This document shows, piece after piece, positions 1 through 12,494 of a stretch of 64,000 nucleotides of DNA. Each line of letters opens with the position of its first letter. Position 1 is the first letter of the stretch. The DNA comes from Cryphonectria parasitica EP155 (lineage: Eukaryota; Ascomycota; Sordariomycetes; Diaporthales; Cryphonectriaceae): NCBI RefSeq assembly GCF_011745365.1, contig NW_024468909.1, positions 5,146,001 through 5,210,000 of the forward strand, written 5' to 3'. Position numbers and translations under genes: made by a program. A model generated the notes under the pieces. That model did not search any database. It saw only the letters and a list, made by a program, of their open reading frames with translations, and was not told the DNA's origin.

Positions 1-1008
1 CTCTTTGGCTTGGGCTTCTCGCTGGGTGCCAATATCATGACCAACGTAAGCGAATCGTCGACTATGATCATCTGGAACTGGTATTGACATACACTTAGTT
101 TGTAGGCGAAGAGGGCTCCGACTGCCTCCTGAGCGCGGCAGTCGTTGTCGGCAATCCCTTCAATCTAGAGGTGGCCAACGTCCAACTACAGAATTCTCTA
201 CTTGGCAAGGAGGTGTACCAGAGGGTCATGGGAGGATCATGTCGAGAGGTGAGATTTCTTTTTCTTCTTCGTGTTGTTGTTGTTGATTGGGGGGGGGGGG
301 GGGATTCTCTCCCGACGCATGCTGCCATCTCTAGCTAACACGAAAACCAGCTCGTACTCCGCCACAAGGACTCGATATCTAAGTTCACGAAGCTAGATTT
401 CGAAGCCATCCAGAAGGTGACTTATCTGTTCGAATTTGACAGGGAGGTTCAGTAAGTATCGACTTTTCTACCTCTGGGAAACATGCATGCTAATAACAAC
501 TAAGAACCGTCTGCTGGGGTTACCCTACCGAGAACGCATACTACCGCGATGCGTCCTCAAGCGACTCTGTTTTGGCCATTCGGATTCCCTACCTTGCTAT
601 TCAGGCTGCAGATGACCCAGTATGCTCCCTCCCTGTTCCCCAGATGTCCTCCTCTGCAATGGCACTGACAGATAGTAGATTGCTGTCGAGGCTGCGGTTC
701 CATACGAGGAATTCAAAGTCAACCCCTACACTGTTTGCTTGACAACTTCTCTAGGAGGTCATTTAGCCTATTTTGAGGCTGGTGGCGGGCGATGGCACGC
801 CAAACCGGTATGCTATCTATTATTTCAGGCATGGTAGGCAATGCTAATATTCGGGATACAGGTAGCGAACTTTCTCAGAAACATGGCAAATATCGTCGAC
901 CTCAAATCCATCAACCACCAAGCAAATGGTGACACCGTCCTAGAGCCCCAATATAACTCGAAGTTCGATCCCATACGGCGTAAGATGCAAGTCGACATTG
1001 CGGAATAG
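1..1008 (+). CDS. YheT/EMB8-family alpha/beta hydrolase, 3' part
   Basis: The gene enters from the left edge, so the N-terminus is missing. Six exons read in one frame: 1-45, 99-248, 351-451, 505-619, 679-807 and 862-1008 (TAG). The first exon carries the nucleophile elbow GFSLGAN (bases 13-33, Ser in the centre), followed after the intron by FVGEEG, the signature of the YheT/EMB8/Eht1-Eeb1 group. The acid residue is probably the Asp of AADDP (about 608-619) and the catalytic His that of LGGHLAYFE (about 751-777), the correct order for the fold. Members of this family are esterases or medium-chain acyltransferases that form or cleave ethyl esters; the substrate here is unknown. The second intron holds a G homopolymer at about 290-303. 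Family assignment is firm; function within the family is inference. Confidence 0.85.
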
Positions 1009-1589
1009 ATCATTGACCAATATGTTAGAGATTTAAGCGCACAGGAGTCTTGGGTGCATGGGCAAGTAATTTGACGTTAGATAATACAACTAGAAAAAGC
1101 AAAAGACCGTAGACGACTCCTTAGACAGCAAGATAGAGAGGGAGGGCACTGGAGTCTGGGTATCTGATTTGATTATAGGTATACGACGAACGCAAACATT
1201 TCTGTGCGGATCCTCCCATTGCTCGCGGGCCAATCGCGGAGCGTAAGTCGTCTCCGAAAGTGCAGCTTGTGACCACCCATCTAGAACCTGGATTGCAATT
1301 TTGCCCGAGGGCGGTCCCGATGAAGACGGCGCCACCTCATGAGATGCTCCAGCCTGGGACGGTGTGGTTCAGTGCAAGCAATTCCAAAGCTGCGAATCAC
1401 TCGCATCTTAGCCTCTGCGATATAGCTCCGTGCCCATCCTCGTCGCATAAATGTATGTCTGTGGAAAATCCTCTAACCCTTTGACCTGTGAAGTACTTTT
1501 TTAGTTTTGTATCCGCCCGTCCGCAACTCCAAAGAACGCCGTGCAATGCATCAGAACACCTCCACCTTTTGCGTGTCTCTTCTTTGCTA
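1009..1589. other. Intergenic, convergent 3' ends
   Basis: This stretch lies between the 3' end of the hydrolase and the 3' end of LOC1, so it should hold two terminators. I see no coding signal; the short open frames lack splice sites and recognisable motifs. Confidence 0.6.
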
Positions 1590-2292
1590 TCAGTCTGCAA
1601 ACGAGACCTTCTTCTTCTTCTTTGCCTTGGTTGCCTTGGTGCCTTCGAGCTCGGCACGTTTCATCGTCTTGTCGTCGGCATCGTCGTCGGTAGGCCTGGC
1701 CGGTCTCTTTCTCTTCTTGCGGAGCGAGTCCTTCGTCTCGTCGAACTTGGCCTTGCGCTCAGCCTCTTTCTTCTCGGCCTCGACCTTCCTTGCTTCGCGA
1801 ATTGCCTCCATGTGGCGCGCCTTCATCATCTTGGACTCGATCTGGCCCTCCTTCTCGGCCTGGACCATGGAGAGGATGGTGGTCATGCTCTCCTGCACAC
1901 ACACACAAGCAAAGCATGCATCAGCAACGCAACTTTTATACGAGGCGCACTCTTTCCTGGGCAGAGGGCTAGAAGTGGAGGCCATAACATACCCGATCAT
2001 CAACGAACACCTTGCCCTTCTTCTTCCCCTTGGGCTTCTCCACCCCGATTGGCGTCACCATGTTCAGCTCCGGGATCCCCAGCTCCTTCTCAGTGTACAC
2101 CCTCTTCCTGCGCTTCTTCTGCAGCTCTTTGCTAAGCTGGCCAGGCTTGACGGCAGGCTTGTGGCCATCCTTGGTTCTCTTCGCCTTTACGACGGGGTCG
2201 TTCTCGGGCCGTTTTGCGGATTTACTGTTCTTAATGCCCGAGTTCTTGGCCGCGTGCTTGTTCTTGACCGTCTTGGTCTTCGAGGCGCCCAT
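1590..2292 (-). CDS. LOC1: 60S ribosomal subunit assembly/export protein LOC1
   Basis: Two exons, 2292-1993 and 1892-1590, joined across a 100-base intron (donor gtatgt, acceptor gtgcag), give a 200-residue very basic protein. The conserved core spans the junction: [20 protein letters not shown], then [18 protein letters not shown] and [20 protein letters not shown]. This matches fungal Loc1, a nucleolar RNA-binding factor for pre-60S maturation and export that in yeast also acts in ASH1 mRNA localisation. Both tails are Lys-rich low-complexity sequence. A long opposite-strand open frame over the same bases is a shadow. LAS1, another 60S-maturation factor, lies about 40 kb away in the same window. 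Confidence 0.88.
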
Positions 2293-2791
2293 CTTGATGG
2301 CTTGTTCGTTTTCGAGGCTGGGTAGTGTGGCGCGAAAAGTCTCGCGCGTGTTCGCTGCGATGGGTTTTGCAGGTCAACTCTGTCGCAACTTTTTTGGCGG
2401 GCCGGGATATCGATTTGGGGCTGGCGCTTGATATCAACCCTTATCAACCCTGGGTCTCCTGGGGTCATGCTTTGGTGGCCCAAAGGGAAAGATCATTAGT
2501 GTACTTGATTATTTCGTGCCTTTTCACACTTCCTGAAGATCATCCTGTTGTCCCCCCCTTCCTTTCTTCTTCTACTTCTTCTTCTATTCTGGCCTCTATT
2601 TCTATTTTCCTAGTTTATCTAGAATGTCAAGCACACCAAGCACACCCCCCCCTTTTAGTGATGTTGCCATACTATAAGTTGCGACTTTGGCTGATATCAT
2701 CACCCTGGTCTACTGGATGATGTGTGAGCTACAAGACTCGGATCCTATGAGTCATAGGAATCATACATAAGTAAGTATAGACATGCTATAC
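2293..2791. other. Intergenic, LOC1 promoter side
   Basis: Sequence between the LOC1 start and the stop codon of the next minus-strand gene. It should carry the LOC1 promoter and the downstream gene's terminator. A pyrimidine-rich run lies at about 2555-2600. Nothing else is recognisable. Confidence 0.5.
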
Positions 2792-4004
2792 TTATTCTTC
2801 CGCCGGACAGACTACCTCCAGCGGCCACTTGATCAACATCTCGTCCTTGGGCCCCAAAAGGCCAGCAATAAAAGACAACATGTTCTTGACCTTCCTAAAC
2901 TTCATCCACCAGTTTCCCCCTTCTGCGCGGTGCAGTAGGACACACCAGAACGCCATGACCACCAGCGCCATGCTCTCTTTTCGTCCCAGCATCTCAAAAA
3001 ACGCCCCCGGCATCGCCGCGCAGAAGGTGAGGCTGGCGGTCTTGTAGCTGATGAGGTCGCCCCGGTCCGAAATCTCGAAGCACTGCCGCAGTAGCCTGAG
3101 GACCTCTGCCATGGTGGTCCGCGTCGCCTCGTCCGTGACCTCGTCCAGCTGCAACGTAAGCTGCGCGGTCATGCGCATAACGTGTTCCTCCGAGGGGTTC
3201 GAGGAAGGAGGCGTCACGCCGTCAATCATGATCCTCGTCTGGTAGGGCCGGATGTGCATCGCCATGGGGCCGGAGAGGAGCACCTCCTCGTACTGCCTAA
3301 ACAGTGTCACTGCGCCGCGCAGAGGGAGCATCCACTCCGCCGGCCCCGGGGGGTCCTCCGTCAAGATAAGCGAGCCGACGTCTGCGGTGGTGGCGAAGTA
3401 GTACGGCACGAAGAGGGCATTGCATGACCAGATAGGCATGACGAGGTCTGCGCGGTGGGCAGCGATGGCAGGCATGAGACCGGCTAGAGCCTGCGTGTGG
3501 TGTTGTCGTGCGAGCTCGAGATAGGTCGTGACCGCATCTTGGGTATCAGCAACGTTGATGCCGATGTCGATGGCGGCGACGGCCATCATCTCGTGCATCA
3601 GGAAAGCATGTTTTGTCCCTAATGCGGGGACCTTGTCCAGCCATGGTGATTCGTTGTTTGGGTTGGCGAGGTAGCGGCATGTGACGGTGCTAAAGCGGTG
3701 AAAGAGCTGGAGATCTACGAGCGTGTAAGAGTCCTCGTCTCTTGGGCGTGTGTGGGAGCTGCTGGTGGTGTCGGGGGTGCTCGAGGCTGAGGTTACTGAG
3801 GCCTCGCTGCTGTTCGGCTGGGCACGACTACATTCATCACCTCGCCTGACACACCTCGAGCAGGGAATCTTCTCATCGCACTTTTGGAGGTCAGAACAGT
3901 CATGACTTCTGAAGCATTGTGGGGATATCGCCCACCTTCACCTTCCCTGCCTTGCATTGGAGACAGCCATTTTTTGATTTAGTATGGGCACGCCGAGCGT
4001 TCAT
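2792..4004 (-). CDS. Zn2Cys6 fungal transcription factor
   Basis: Two exons, 4004-3936 and 3880-2792, encode 385 residues. The first exon ends right before the third zinc ligand (VK | CDE), a common intron position in this family. The binuclear cluster is complete: Cys14, 17, 24, 30, 33 and 40, spacing C-x2-C-x6-C-x5-C-x2-C-x6-C. The rest is an alpha-helical regulatory domain of the Upc2-like sort, with WLDKVPALGTKHAFLMHEMM opening the conserved part. The product should be a nuclear DNA-binding regulator; targets are unknown. The start at 4004 is the first ATG in frame with the cluster. The 2.1 kb to the rhomboid gene is a shared divergent promoter region. Confidence 0.85.
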
Positions 4005-4950
4005 GCTGGGCGGCCGAACACAAAGTTCCGGACGGCTTTGGTCAGAAGACCTGACGGACCCATAAATTGAGGGCCGGGGCCGGAATGACCTGGCGGGTAA
4101 GAGATGACGGAAGTCAAGAGGAGGCGTTAGGACCGTGAGTGGGTTTCAAACAGATGACAGCGAGCAAATTTATGAATACGTGATGACAGGCGCCTGAATC
4201 AGGGCTCAAGTCGAAGGAGGGGTTCATAATGAATGTACTATGCACAGCACAGCCACTCCGACTCGTACCCGGATTAGGATGCGCGCACTTCATGGGGCCT
4301 TGCAGAAGATTCCCTTAAAGGTTCACTCACCGACCTCATACCAACCATAGTTGACTTGGCCTTGTCGAGAGACTATGATCTGAGATCCTCCTCTCTACTG
4401 CAAGTCCTAGCAAGCGGACCGGCTTCAGTCCAAATTCATCCTCTACGGAGGTACTTGCGAGTATTATAGAGAACTATGGTCAGAACGGTGATAAGGTGTC
4501 TCAAGATCGTAAAGAGAACCCGCACGGTACCCGATATGCATGCCTAAGAAGCCTAATTGACGACCTTTTCGAAAGCGTAGATTCATCGTTCGGCCGATGT
4601 TCACCCCCTGAGCGGTTGTGGTGACGCTTGTTATGCAGGTTTTCGGGGACGCTTCTCAAAAGAACACAATCACTTTTTCAACCCCTCCTTCTTCGCAGTT
4701 AAAAGCCTTGTAAAGAACCTGAAATATCGGCCAACCAAAGGTTTGGACAGGTTGAGAAGAAGTCGCTTGGGTAGTGGTCTTCAACGCAGAGAATTGTTCT
4801 CGAACGTGTGAAAGTATCCATTGAATTTTGGGCGCTTAAGTCAGAAGGTCGAAACCGGTCCCACAGGGCACAGCCATGGGCCCAAAAAGGCTTTGACGTG
4901 TTGACAGGGTCGGTATTCTAAAGTTAGGAACGGGACGGAAGGGAACGGCG

Positions 4951-4991
4951 TACCTTGGAGTACCACAGTACTGTATGTGGTCCAAGGTACG
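4951..4991. repeat. Near-perfect GTAC-rich hairpin
   Basis: The left arm GTACCTTGGAGTACCACA (4951-4968) and the right arm TGTGGTCCAAGGTAC (4977-4991) pair along their whole length except for a three-base bulge; the eight-base loop is GTACTGTA. It lies in the promoter region between two divergent genes. Confidence 0.85.
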
Positions 4992-5545
4992 TACCGCAGT
5001 ACATGACGCGGTCGGCGGATGCCTATCAACCGTACAGCTAAATGTAAGCACGAGAAGATCAGGCACTAACACCTAATAACTAACGGCGGTCAGCCAGCGC
5101 TGCCACGCTGTTCTCGCAGTACCAACCCTGCTGAAAATGTACTCGCGTCTTGCTCTGTGCCCAGGCGATATTTTTCATTAATGTGGGAACGCTCGTGAAC
5201 AACACAGCCTACCAACAACGCACAGGACAATATCTTGCAACGTCAGCTCTTGGCCACGGCCGAAGAGCGGCGTGAATTGTTGGGACTGTGACATGAGAGG
5301 TATGACATGGGACGTGCCTGTTTGTAGCTGCGATCCACGATCGATCACTCACCAATGTCTTTCATTGCAGCTCGTTCATACATCCTCTTTCTCTCTTTCA
5401 ATCCGTGCGTGTGTCCATGCTATGGTAGCACTTCGTCCTGGCCTCAGGACAGAGTGTAATAGTGCCAAATCATTTTCGGATCCAACGAAAGTAATGGATC
5501 GTGGTTGGATGGATTGTCTTGACTGACCTTTTTGAATGATCGACT

Positions 5546-5571
5546 ATGTACTGTAGTCCTATGCAGTACAT
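5546..5571. repeat. Short GTAC inverted repeat
   Basis: ATGTACTG (5546-5553) and CAGTACAT (5564-5571) form a perfect 8-bp inverted repeat around a 10-base spacer. It resembles the larger hairpin about 600 bases upstream in its GTAC core. Confidence 0.7.
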
Positions 5572-6110
5572 TGCGTACGCCAGCTGCGGTTTAGTGATGT
5601 ACAGCCAGCCCGTCTGCACAGCCATCCTCTCCCTTCTTGGCTGGGAATGATACGACAGGGGCCACTAAGGGTGTGTACAGGGTTCTCCCAGACTAGTATT
5701 GTATGCAGCTGCCACCCCAAAAAGACGTCTACCATCCAAGTCCCATCTTAGTTTTCCCTGAAACAGCCCATTTCTTTGAAGAGTAAAGTCGAATCTGTTC
5801 TGGCTGCTCGACTTCATTCGTCCTCCCCCCCTACTTTACACCTCAACTCTCTTTTCTCAGCCCTCATCACTGCTCGTGCTCCAGCACCCTGCACAGTCTC
5901 AGCTGGTCATTGTCGACTATTGGCGACGTCCTGTCATTCCGACCACCAAATTTCGTACGCTCATTTTGCTGTTTAAGGCGTAGCTTGCAGCCGTGGGTCG
6001 CACCCAAGCCTAGGATCTGGCACAGGAGGGAGTCGGTTCGAGCCGCTTGTGCTGCCTCAAACGAGAACTGAGCGACCTGGGGGGTGACCACCCTCATCCT
6101 GCTGCTCACC

Positions 6111-7983
6111 ATGGCCTACTATAACAACGAAGACCACCTCAATAAACCACTACCTCCACCACTCAGTGCCTCGCCTGCACCCATGTATGACGATACCCGC
6201 CAGCCTACATTACCATTCCGTCAGGACACGATGGGGAGCGCCTCGCAGTACTCCCAGCGGGGAAACACACTTCGCTCGGGCTCACAATACCCACAGCGAC
6301 AGGATACCTACGGATCCTCCGTCCACAGCCAGTCGACTGCTTATGGTGGCGCCTATGGTGCACCAGCTCCCGCCCCAGCAGCATCCATCTACTCTGACCC
6401 GCCTTCATACACAGGCCAGCAGCATTTGGGGACCCAGCAGCCCCTCCAGAACGCGTCACCTCTCTCGAGCACATCTGCGAATAATCCCTTCGAGACCCCC
6501 TTCGACGATACCTCGACCGGGAGCCGGCAGAACCTGACCGGGGCCATTCCGCTACAGGATCGTACAAACAAGGACCAGATGGACGACGCAGACCATGTCT
6601 ACGAGGCACCTAAAAAGAGACCTAAGAAGCAGGGCGTGAGGTTCGGCGAGCTGGGCATGTTCGGTGCCTATGCTAACCGTATCCCATGGGTCGTCTACAT
6701 TTTCACTTTTGTGCAGATCTCTGTCTTCATTGGCGAGCTGGCCGACAACTGTAAGAGAAGAGAGACACCTCCTCGGGCTCCCCCAAATCGTCAAAGGCAC
6801 CTTGCATAAACTGACCAGAATTTCTCGGTATAGGGGCAAAGACAGGATCTCCAATCGAGATTCACCCTTCGTTCAACTATCTCCTTGGTCCCTCGCCATA
6901 CGTCCTGATTAACTTCGGCGCCAGGTGGACACCATGTATGCACAACGTGGAGAGCATCACGGATGCTACATACACATTGACCTGGCCTTGTCCCAATACT
7001 ACCTCGTCCGACGCCTCCGCCGAGGTCTGCACTCTCTCCGACCTGTGTGGTTTTGGCGGTGTTCCGGAGCCAAAATACGACTCCTCTGCCAGCATGGATG
7101 ACAAGCCAGAGCCCAACCAGTGGTGGCGGTTCATCCTCCCCATGTTCATGCACGCCGGAATTATTCATATCGGTTTCAACATGCTGCTGCAGCTCACGAT
7201 GGGCAAGGAGATTGAGAAATCTATCGGGTCGCTTCGCTTCTTCCTGGTATACGTATCTGCCGCCATCTTCGGTTTCGTTCTGGGTGGAAACTATGCCTCT
7301 GCTACGAGTCCCTCTACGGGAGCTTCGGGTGGCCTGTTCGGCATCATTGCCCTCAACATGCTGGATCTTTTCTATTCGTGGGGCGACCGCGTCTCTCCTG
7401 GCAAGGATCTCGCGTTCATTCTCCTGGATATGATCATCTCCTTCGTCCTCGGGCTGTTGCCTGGTGTCGACAACTTTTCTCATATCGGCGGATTGGCGAT
7501 GGGCATCGCGATCGGCCTGTCGATCTTGCACTCACCCAACGCGCTGCGGCGAAGGATTGGCGAGGACGACGCACCATACACGACCATGAACTCCGCGTTC
7601 GCGCGGGATAAGCCTCCAGGATTTGTCAAGAATCCGGTCGGTTTCTTTAAGGGACGCAAGCCACTGTGGTGGGCGTGGTGGCTCATCCGAGCTGGATTCC
7701 TGCTGCTGGCGTTCATCGGGTTCATCTTACTACTCAACAACTTCTATGTGTATCGCAAAACCTGCAGCTGGTGCAAGTACCTGAGTTGCTTGGTAAGCCT
7801 CTCGATGATACCCTGTTTGTGCTTCCTCAAGGAATCTCTTTACTAACTGGTGTCATGTAGCCTGTCAAAAATTGGTGTGACAGTGGTTTCACGTTCACGA
7901 ACACGACAACAAGTTCGAAGCGGGACGTCTTCGAGACTGCGGCGGAGGTGGTCTACAATATACCCAGGGAGTTCTTTGCTTGA
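6111..7983 (+). CDS. Rhomboid family intramembrane serine protease
   Basis: Three exons (6111-6750, 6834-7792, 7861-7983) encode 573 residues. Residues 1-175 are a low-complexity Pro/Ser/Gln/Tyr cytosolic tail. The first membrane span follows (IPWVVYIFTFVQISVFIGEL). After the intron comes the fungal rhomboid signature: GSPIEIHPSFN, GPSPYVLINFGARW and a lumenal loop with several Cys. The catalytic dyad is visible: Ser378 in STGASGGLFG and His430 in DNFSHIGGLAMG, plus the HAGIIHIGFN segment. A last span (AGFLLLAFIGFILLLNNFYV) precedes the C-terminal tail. Rhomboids cleave membrane substrates; in fungi some act in the Golgi, for example on SREBP. The start at 6111 has a strong context (CACCATGG) and is preferred over the in-frame ATG at 6084. 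Substrate is unknown. Confidence 0.92.
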
Positions 7984-10510
7984 AAAGAGAAGCGGCCGAA
8001 ACGGGTGACTCTGCTGGACCGGATACCAGAGTCATCATCATCATACGGGTTCATGGCAAGGAGTGGTCGAAAATTGAAGAGCACTATACGGTGGAATCAT
8101 AATCTGCTGGACTTGCACAGCGATGGAGTTTTGCGGCAGTTGGCTTGTTGGCAGCGAACTGCGTGTCGTTATTAAAGGAACTCTTGGGAAGAAGATAGGT
8201 TCGATTCTGCGTACAGGCGAAACGCGCGGCAGGACATACCCATCAGCCTTCTAATGACAATGGAATGATAATAGAGTCCACATCATTTGGGACAAGATGC
8301 TCTCATCAGCATGCTGAGGCAGTCGATATCACTTGTCGCTGTTATGCCGCCGGCGTGCGCACTTCATCGTGATGACTCCCATGTATTGCCCTATGAACAC
8401 ATCATGATTATCAAAATCCGCTTATTGACGGAGTCAATAAAGATGGCTTGAGGACGCGTTGCCCGGCGAGGTGGCCCCCAAAACGAACGACCTGGCACGT
8501 ACCCTTGACCTGCATATGTTACATACAGTAGTAGACACCAAACCCCGGACCCGATGCAGCTGACCTGACACCCACCACTGCGGGAGTCACATCAGAACAA
8601 GCAATGCGGGGGAATATGCTGATGTGAGGAGCCCACACAAGGCGCGAACACCTACCTGCTTTGCTTGCAGCTGGTGTTCCACTACATAGCCGCCCCCAAA
8701 ACTCCCCCACAGGTCCTACCTCTTCCTTGCCATCTTTTCCTCCTTTTCAGACACGCCTTTCAGAGTCGACGATGGATTGTTTACAAGTTCCTTTCTTTAC
8801 TACAGCCCTCTGCACATGCAGGCTTCGTCCATTGATGTGTACCCCTTCTGAATCGAATGCCTTCTTCACAATGCGTGTTTGAGAGGATGGTAGGTCGGTC
8901 GGTCGCGTGACCATCGAACAGAACCCTCCCGCCCCCCTCCAGTGATGCTGTCAGTCGCTGAGCTCAGGATCAACACAACGGTATGGAAGCGTCTGTTCCT
9001 CGTACACGTTCAACCTTTGTTTCTCTGTCCCTCTTCATTTCTCCTTGACGAGGCGGAAGACGTGATGATCAACACAATTTTTGCATGGCTTAGCTGAGAG
9101 GGGAGCCCTGACCGGCCCCTTTGTTTGATGCCAAATATTGTAACCCTTTCTGACCCCTTCCTGCTGCTTTTGCCAATCTATCTGTCCTCTGTTGCGTCTA
9201 TATCTGGGGGAACAGTGTCATGTCTAATTTCTTGGTTTTGTGGTAGAAGCGTTGTGGTTTCCAACGATCCGGGTTGAGATGTTGCTGAGGAGGCTCAAGG
9301 TGTCTGACTTTGGCGCATCTCACGGGCTTCTCGACACGTCCGCTTTCGATCCACCACCCTCCCCCCGTATCCTCGCAGAAAGATAGTATCCAACTTTGGA
9401 AAAGCGTAACCCTACATCTTTGGGGTGGGGGGGGGGGGGGGCGGAGGGTAGCCTCTGCCACCTGGGCGATGAGAATAATGCCATCGAGTTCCGGCGTGCA
9501 AGAGCAAGATGAGCTGGGTTCCTACGAGAGCCGAGGATATGGCATACTTCTGGAGGATATGAAAATGAAAGATACCACCACAAGTCAACAAGAGTGGTCA
9601 TCTTGAGCTTTCACCGCTCAGCAATGTCGATGGCGGGCTGCTGCGGCCGCCAGGGAAGCTGGAGACGAAACTTGAACCCGCCAACACAGACTCTGCCTTG
9701 GTCTGAAATCGATTTGGGCGAAAATAGATCCTAATATCTGTAAGACTGAGATGTATACCCCGGTTGTGGTCATTGTTCTGGGAAGGCGGTGCCGAAGCTG
9801 CACACGTTTTCGAACCCTATTGTTCGTTAGCTTGAAAGAAAGCATCGCGAGCCATTATATGTACATATCTACATGTGTATATACATCGAGCCGAGGATAA
9901 TTTGTCCCAACGAAGGCCCGCGACCTGTCACTTGGGACTGGTTCCATTTCTCAAATTGATTAAACCCCCAATAGAGGGTTGATCCTTAGTTCGAAGGGGC
10001 ATGCTGTGCCGCAAATGTGTCAGACGTATTATTTGCGGGCGACAGCCGCATAAGTGGATGTTAGTTTCGTAGACTCAACAATCCTGCAAGCCGTGAAGGC
10101 TACAGTAAGCAGTTTTTGACACCGATCCGCACCTCACAAACCCAAACCTTCCGAGCTTATGGTCCCAGAAAAGTGAAAACTCTCTTTCTGGAAAGGAGAT
10201 GCAACTTGGTCGCGATTTCTGTTTCTTGCTAGTAGAAACTCCCCTCTCCAACAGGATCATGAGAAATCCTCGAGAGCGAAATCTCACAGTGTTCACTGCC
10301 TAAGTAAAGCGCCTTCGCGATAAGTAACAGCCAGAACGACAATTTCAGTCTCCAACGACTTCATCAATCATCCCAGCGATTGTCATCGAATCCCAATTGC
10401 ACTGCACGTTAGTGCCTAGCGTTAGAGGATTAGCGATCACTAACCTAAGACGGCAGTCATACGTTTTTCTTGGTAACAGTGGAAGGCGCGCCACGGACGA
10501 CGATATCGCG
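7984..10510. other. Intergenic, 2.5 kb
   Basis: Between the rhomboid terminator and the start of the second Zn2Cys6 gene. A long G homopolymer lies at about 9427-9441. Scattered open frames here are short, unspliced in appearance and low in complexity. No RNA gene was recognised. Confidence 0.55.
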
Positions 10511-12494
10511 ATGGGCGACGCTTATCAGGGAATGCGTCCACAGCCCACGCGCCATGCAGGACCTCGACTGTATCACAAAAAGTCGCGTATGGGCTGCGCG
10601 AGATGCAAGGCCAGACGTGTCAAGGTAGGTTGATCAACAACTCTACTTACTACCACAAATCAGCCAAGACAAAAAGGGGGGGGCGGGGTGGTGCCTTTCC
10701 CAACCTTGACCGCATGGCTCTGGACCCAGGTCAAGCTGTCCCTGTCTATGCGTTGGTCAGCCTTTTTGTCTTCATGGGGAAAACAATATTTGCTGACATG
10801 CGCAATTCTCATTTCAGTGCGATGAAGCAAAGCCCTCATGTGGTGGTTGTAGTCGCCACCAGGTGGAATGTGTCTATCCACCCAGCCCAGCCAGCAGCCT
10901 GCAATCCCTTCCTCGCGGAGCTGCTTCCAGACCACCACAAGTCCAACCGGCTGAGACACATGCCGGTGCTGGGGTCGGCGATAGCAGCAGCAGCATCGAT
11001 CTCTGGATCACACACCATGACTCATCCTCCTCTGTGCCCAGCGAGCAGGATCCCTCGCCTTACCCAGCGCCAGCAGCACCACCACCACCACCACCACCAG
11101 CAGCAGCATCGACAGGCTTGGTGCCCAACAGCGGCGTCAATCCTTGGGTTCATGCCTCATCCTCAACGCCAGTAAATAACTTCTTGCGCGTATCGCAAGA
11201 GCAGGGTGCCGCCTCCCCGGCACAGACACCGGCGCACTCCTCAGTGTCCAGCCTACAATCACACTCCGTACCCGCCTCATCACCGCAGCCCGTTTGGGGC
11301 GAGAACTCGCCGCCGAGCGGCCATCGTGACGACTCGAACAGGTCGCAATCTGTAGCGAGCAACTGCTCCTCCTCGCACACGGGAGACAGCAGCAGCGCCG
11401 TGCACGAGGCCAACGACTACTTGTCGTCGCTTACGGACCCAGAAGTCCTGGAGATCCCAGAGTCCAGGGAGAGGCGCATGTGGGAGCTGAGACTGATGCA
11501 TAATTACCTGTCGAATCAGGCACAGCAGTTCGCCAAGGCCAAGGCCACGGCGTTTCATGGACAGCAACCTACTCCAGGTGTGGCCTTGACCGACGAGGAC
11601 GTGGATCCCAAGAACCCCAACAGCAAAAATGTCTTTGGCCAGTTCATATGGGGGCGGGATATGCCGCGTCTGGCCTTCGAGAACGATTCCATCTTGTACA
11701 ACATGCTAGCGAGCAGCGCCCTCGAGATGTGGACACGGACGACGGACCCGCACGAGAAAGAGCAGCTCCGACTGCTGCAGCAAAAGTACATAGCTATGGC
11801 CCTCCGGCAGCAGCGCCTCGCGGTTGGCAACCTCAGTGGGGACAACGCGGACATGGTCTGCATGGCCGCCCTGACTATCTTGCTGAACTCGTTTGCGCTC
11901 GTCCAGACCCTCGATCTGACACCGTGGCAGCCTCCGGTCGACTGGCTCCGAATGGGAAAAGGTGCTGGGGCGGTGCTGACCATCGCGACCGGCTACATCG
12001 GCGCCACCGGCAACGATCGCATCACCCGCTTCATAAAGAGCGGGCCCAAGATGGACCCGCCCAGCGTTTTTGCTCCCGAGAACCGCACGCACCTGACCTG
12101 GCTACTGGAGAACGACCGCGGGTCGACCACCAATGTTGGCGACTTCGAGTTCGAGAACAACAAGACCGCCCTCGATATCTACAACAAGATATTGAGTTAT
12201 ATTGGGTCTGTGCAGAAGGCCATCGCCGACAAGGAACCCATCTATTTCGTCTGCCGCCGGTTGATCGGCTTCACCATGTACTGCCCTGAGCTGTACCACG
12301 GGCTCTTGGTCCAGAGGAGACCCAGGGCGATGATCACGCTGGCGCACTTCTTCAAGCTGTGGATTCCGTATGATGACCTGTGGATGATCGGCAAGACGGG
12401 CGAAAACCAGGTTCGAGGCATCTTCGAGACGCTGCCGCCGGAGTGGAAGCACAAGGTAGCCCCGATCTTTGACGAGTACAACCTGGAGCCGTGA
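10511..12494 (+). CDS. Zn2Cys6 fungal transcription factor
   Basis: Two exons, 10511-10624 and 10818-12494, encode 596 residues. The intron (193 bases, with a G-rich run) again sits immediately before the third zinc ligand. The cluster is Cys29, 32, 39, 46, 49 and 56 in the context GCARCKARRVK | CDEAKPSCGGC. A long Ser/Pro/Gln-rich linker follows, including a proline run at about 11080-11105. The C-terminal half, from about DPEVLEIPESRERRMWELRL, is a helical fungal-specific regulatory domain. It should be a nuclear regulator of unknown targets. An in-frame ATG at 10397 exists; 10511 was chosen because the leader upstream shows no conserved sequence. Confidence 0.85.

Larger units (their letters stand above)
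4005..6110. other. Divergent intergenic region
   Basis: It separates the Zn2Cys6 gene (-) from the rhomboid gene (+). No exon chain is convincing on either strand. It contains two GTAC-rich inverted repeats, listed separately, and pyrimidine-rich sequence from about 5800 that suits the rhomboid leader. Confidence 0.55.

Noticed and set aside
1507..2325. 272-codon plus-strand open frame
   Set aside because: It lies opposite the LOC1 exons and intron; its Leu/Ser-rich product is the mirror of Lys/Glu-rich LOC1 codons.
8190..8225. GGTTCGATTC resembling a tRNA T-loop
   Set aside because: The flanking bases cannot form a T stem or an acceptor stem; likewise no complete tRNA was found at the other GGTTC-like sites examined.
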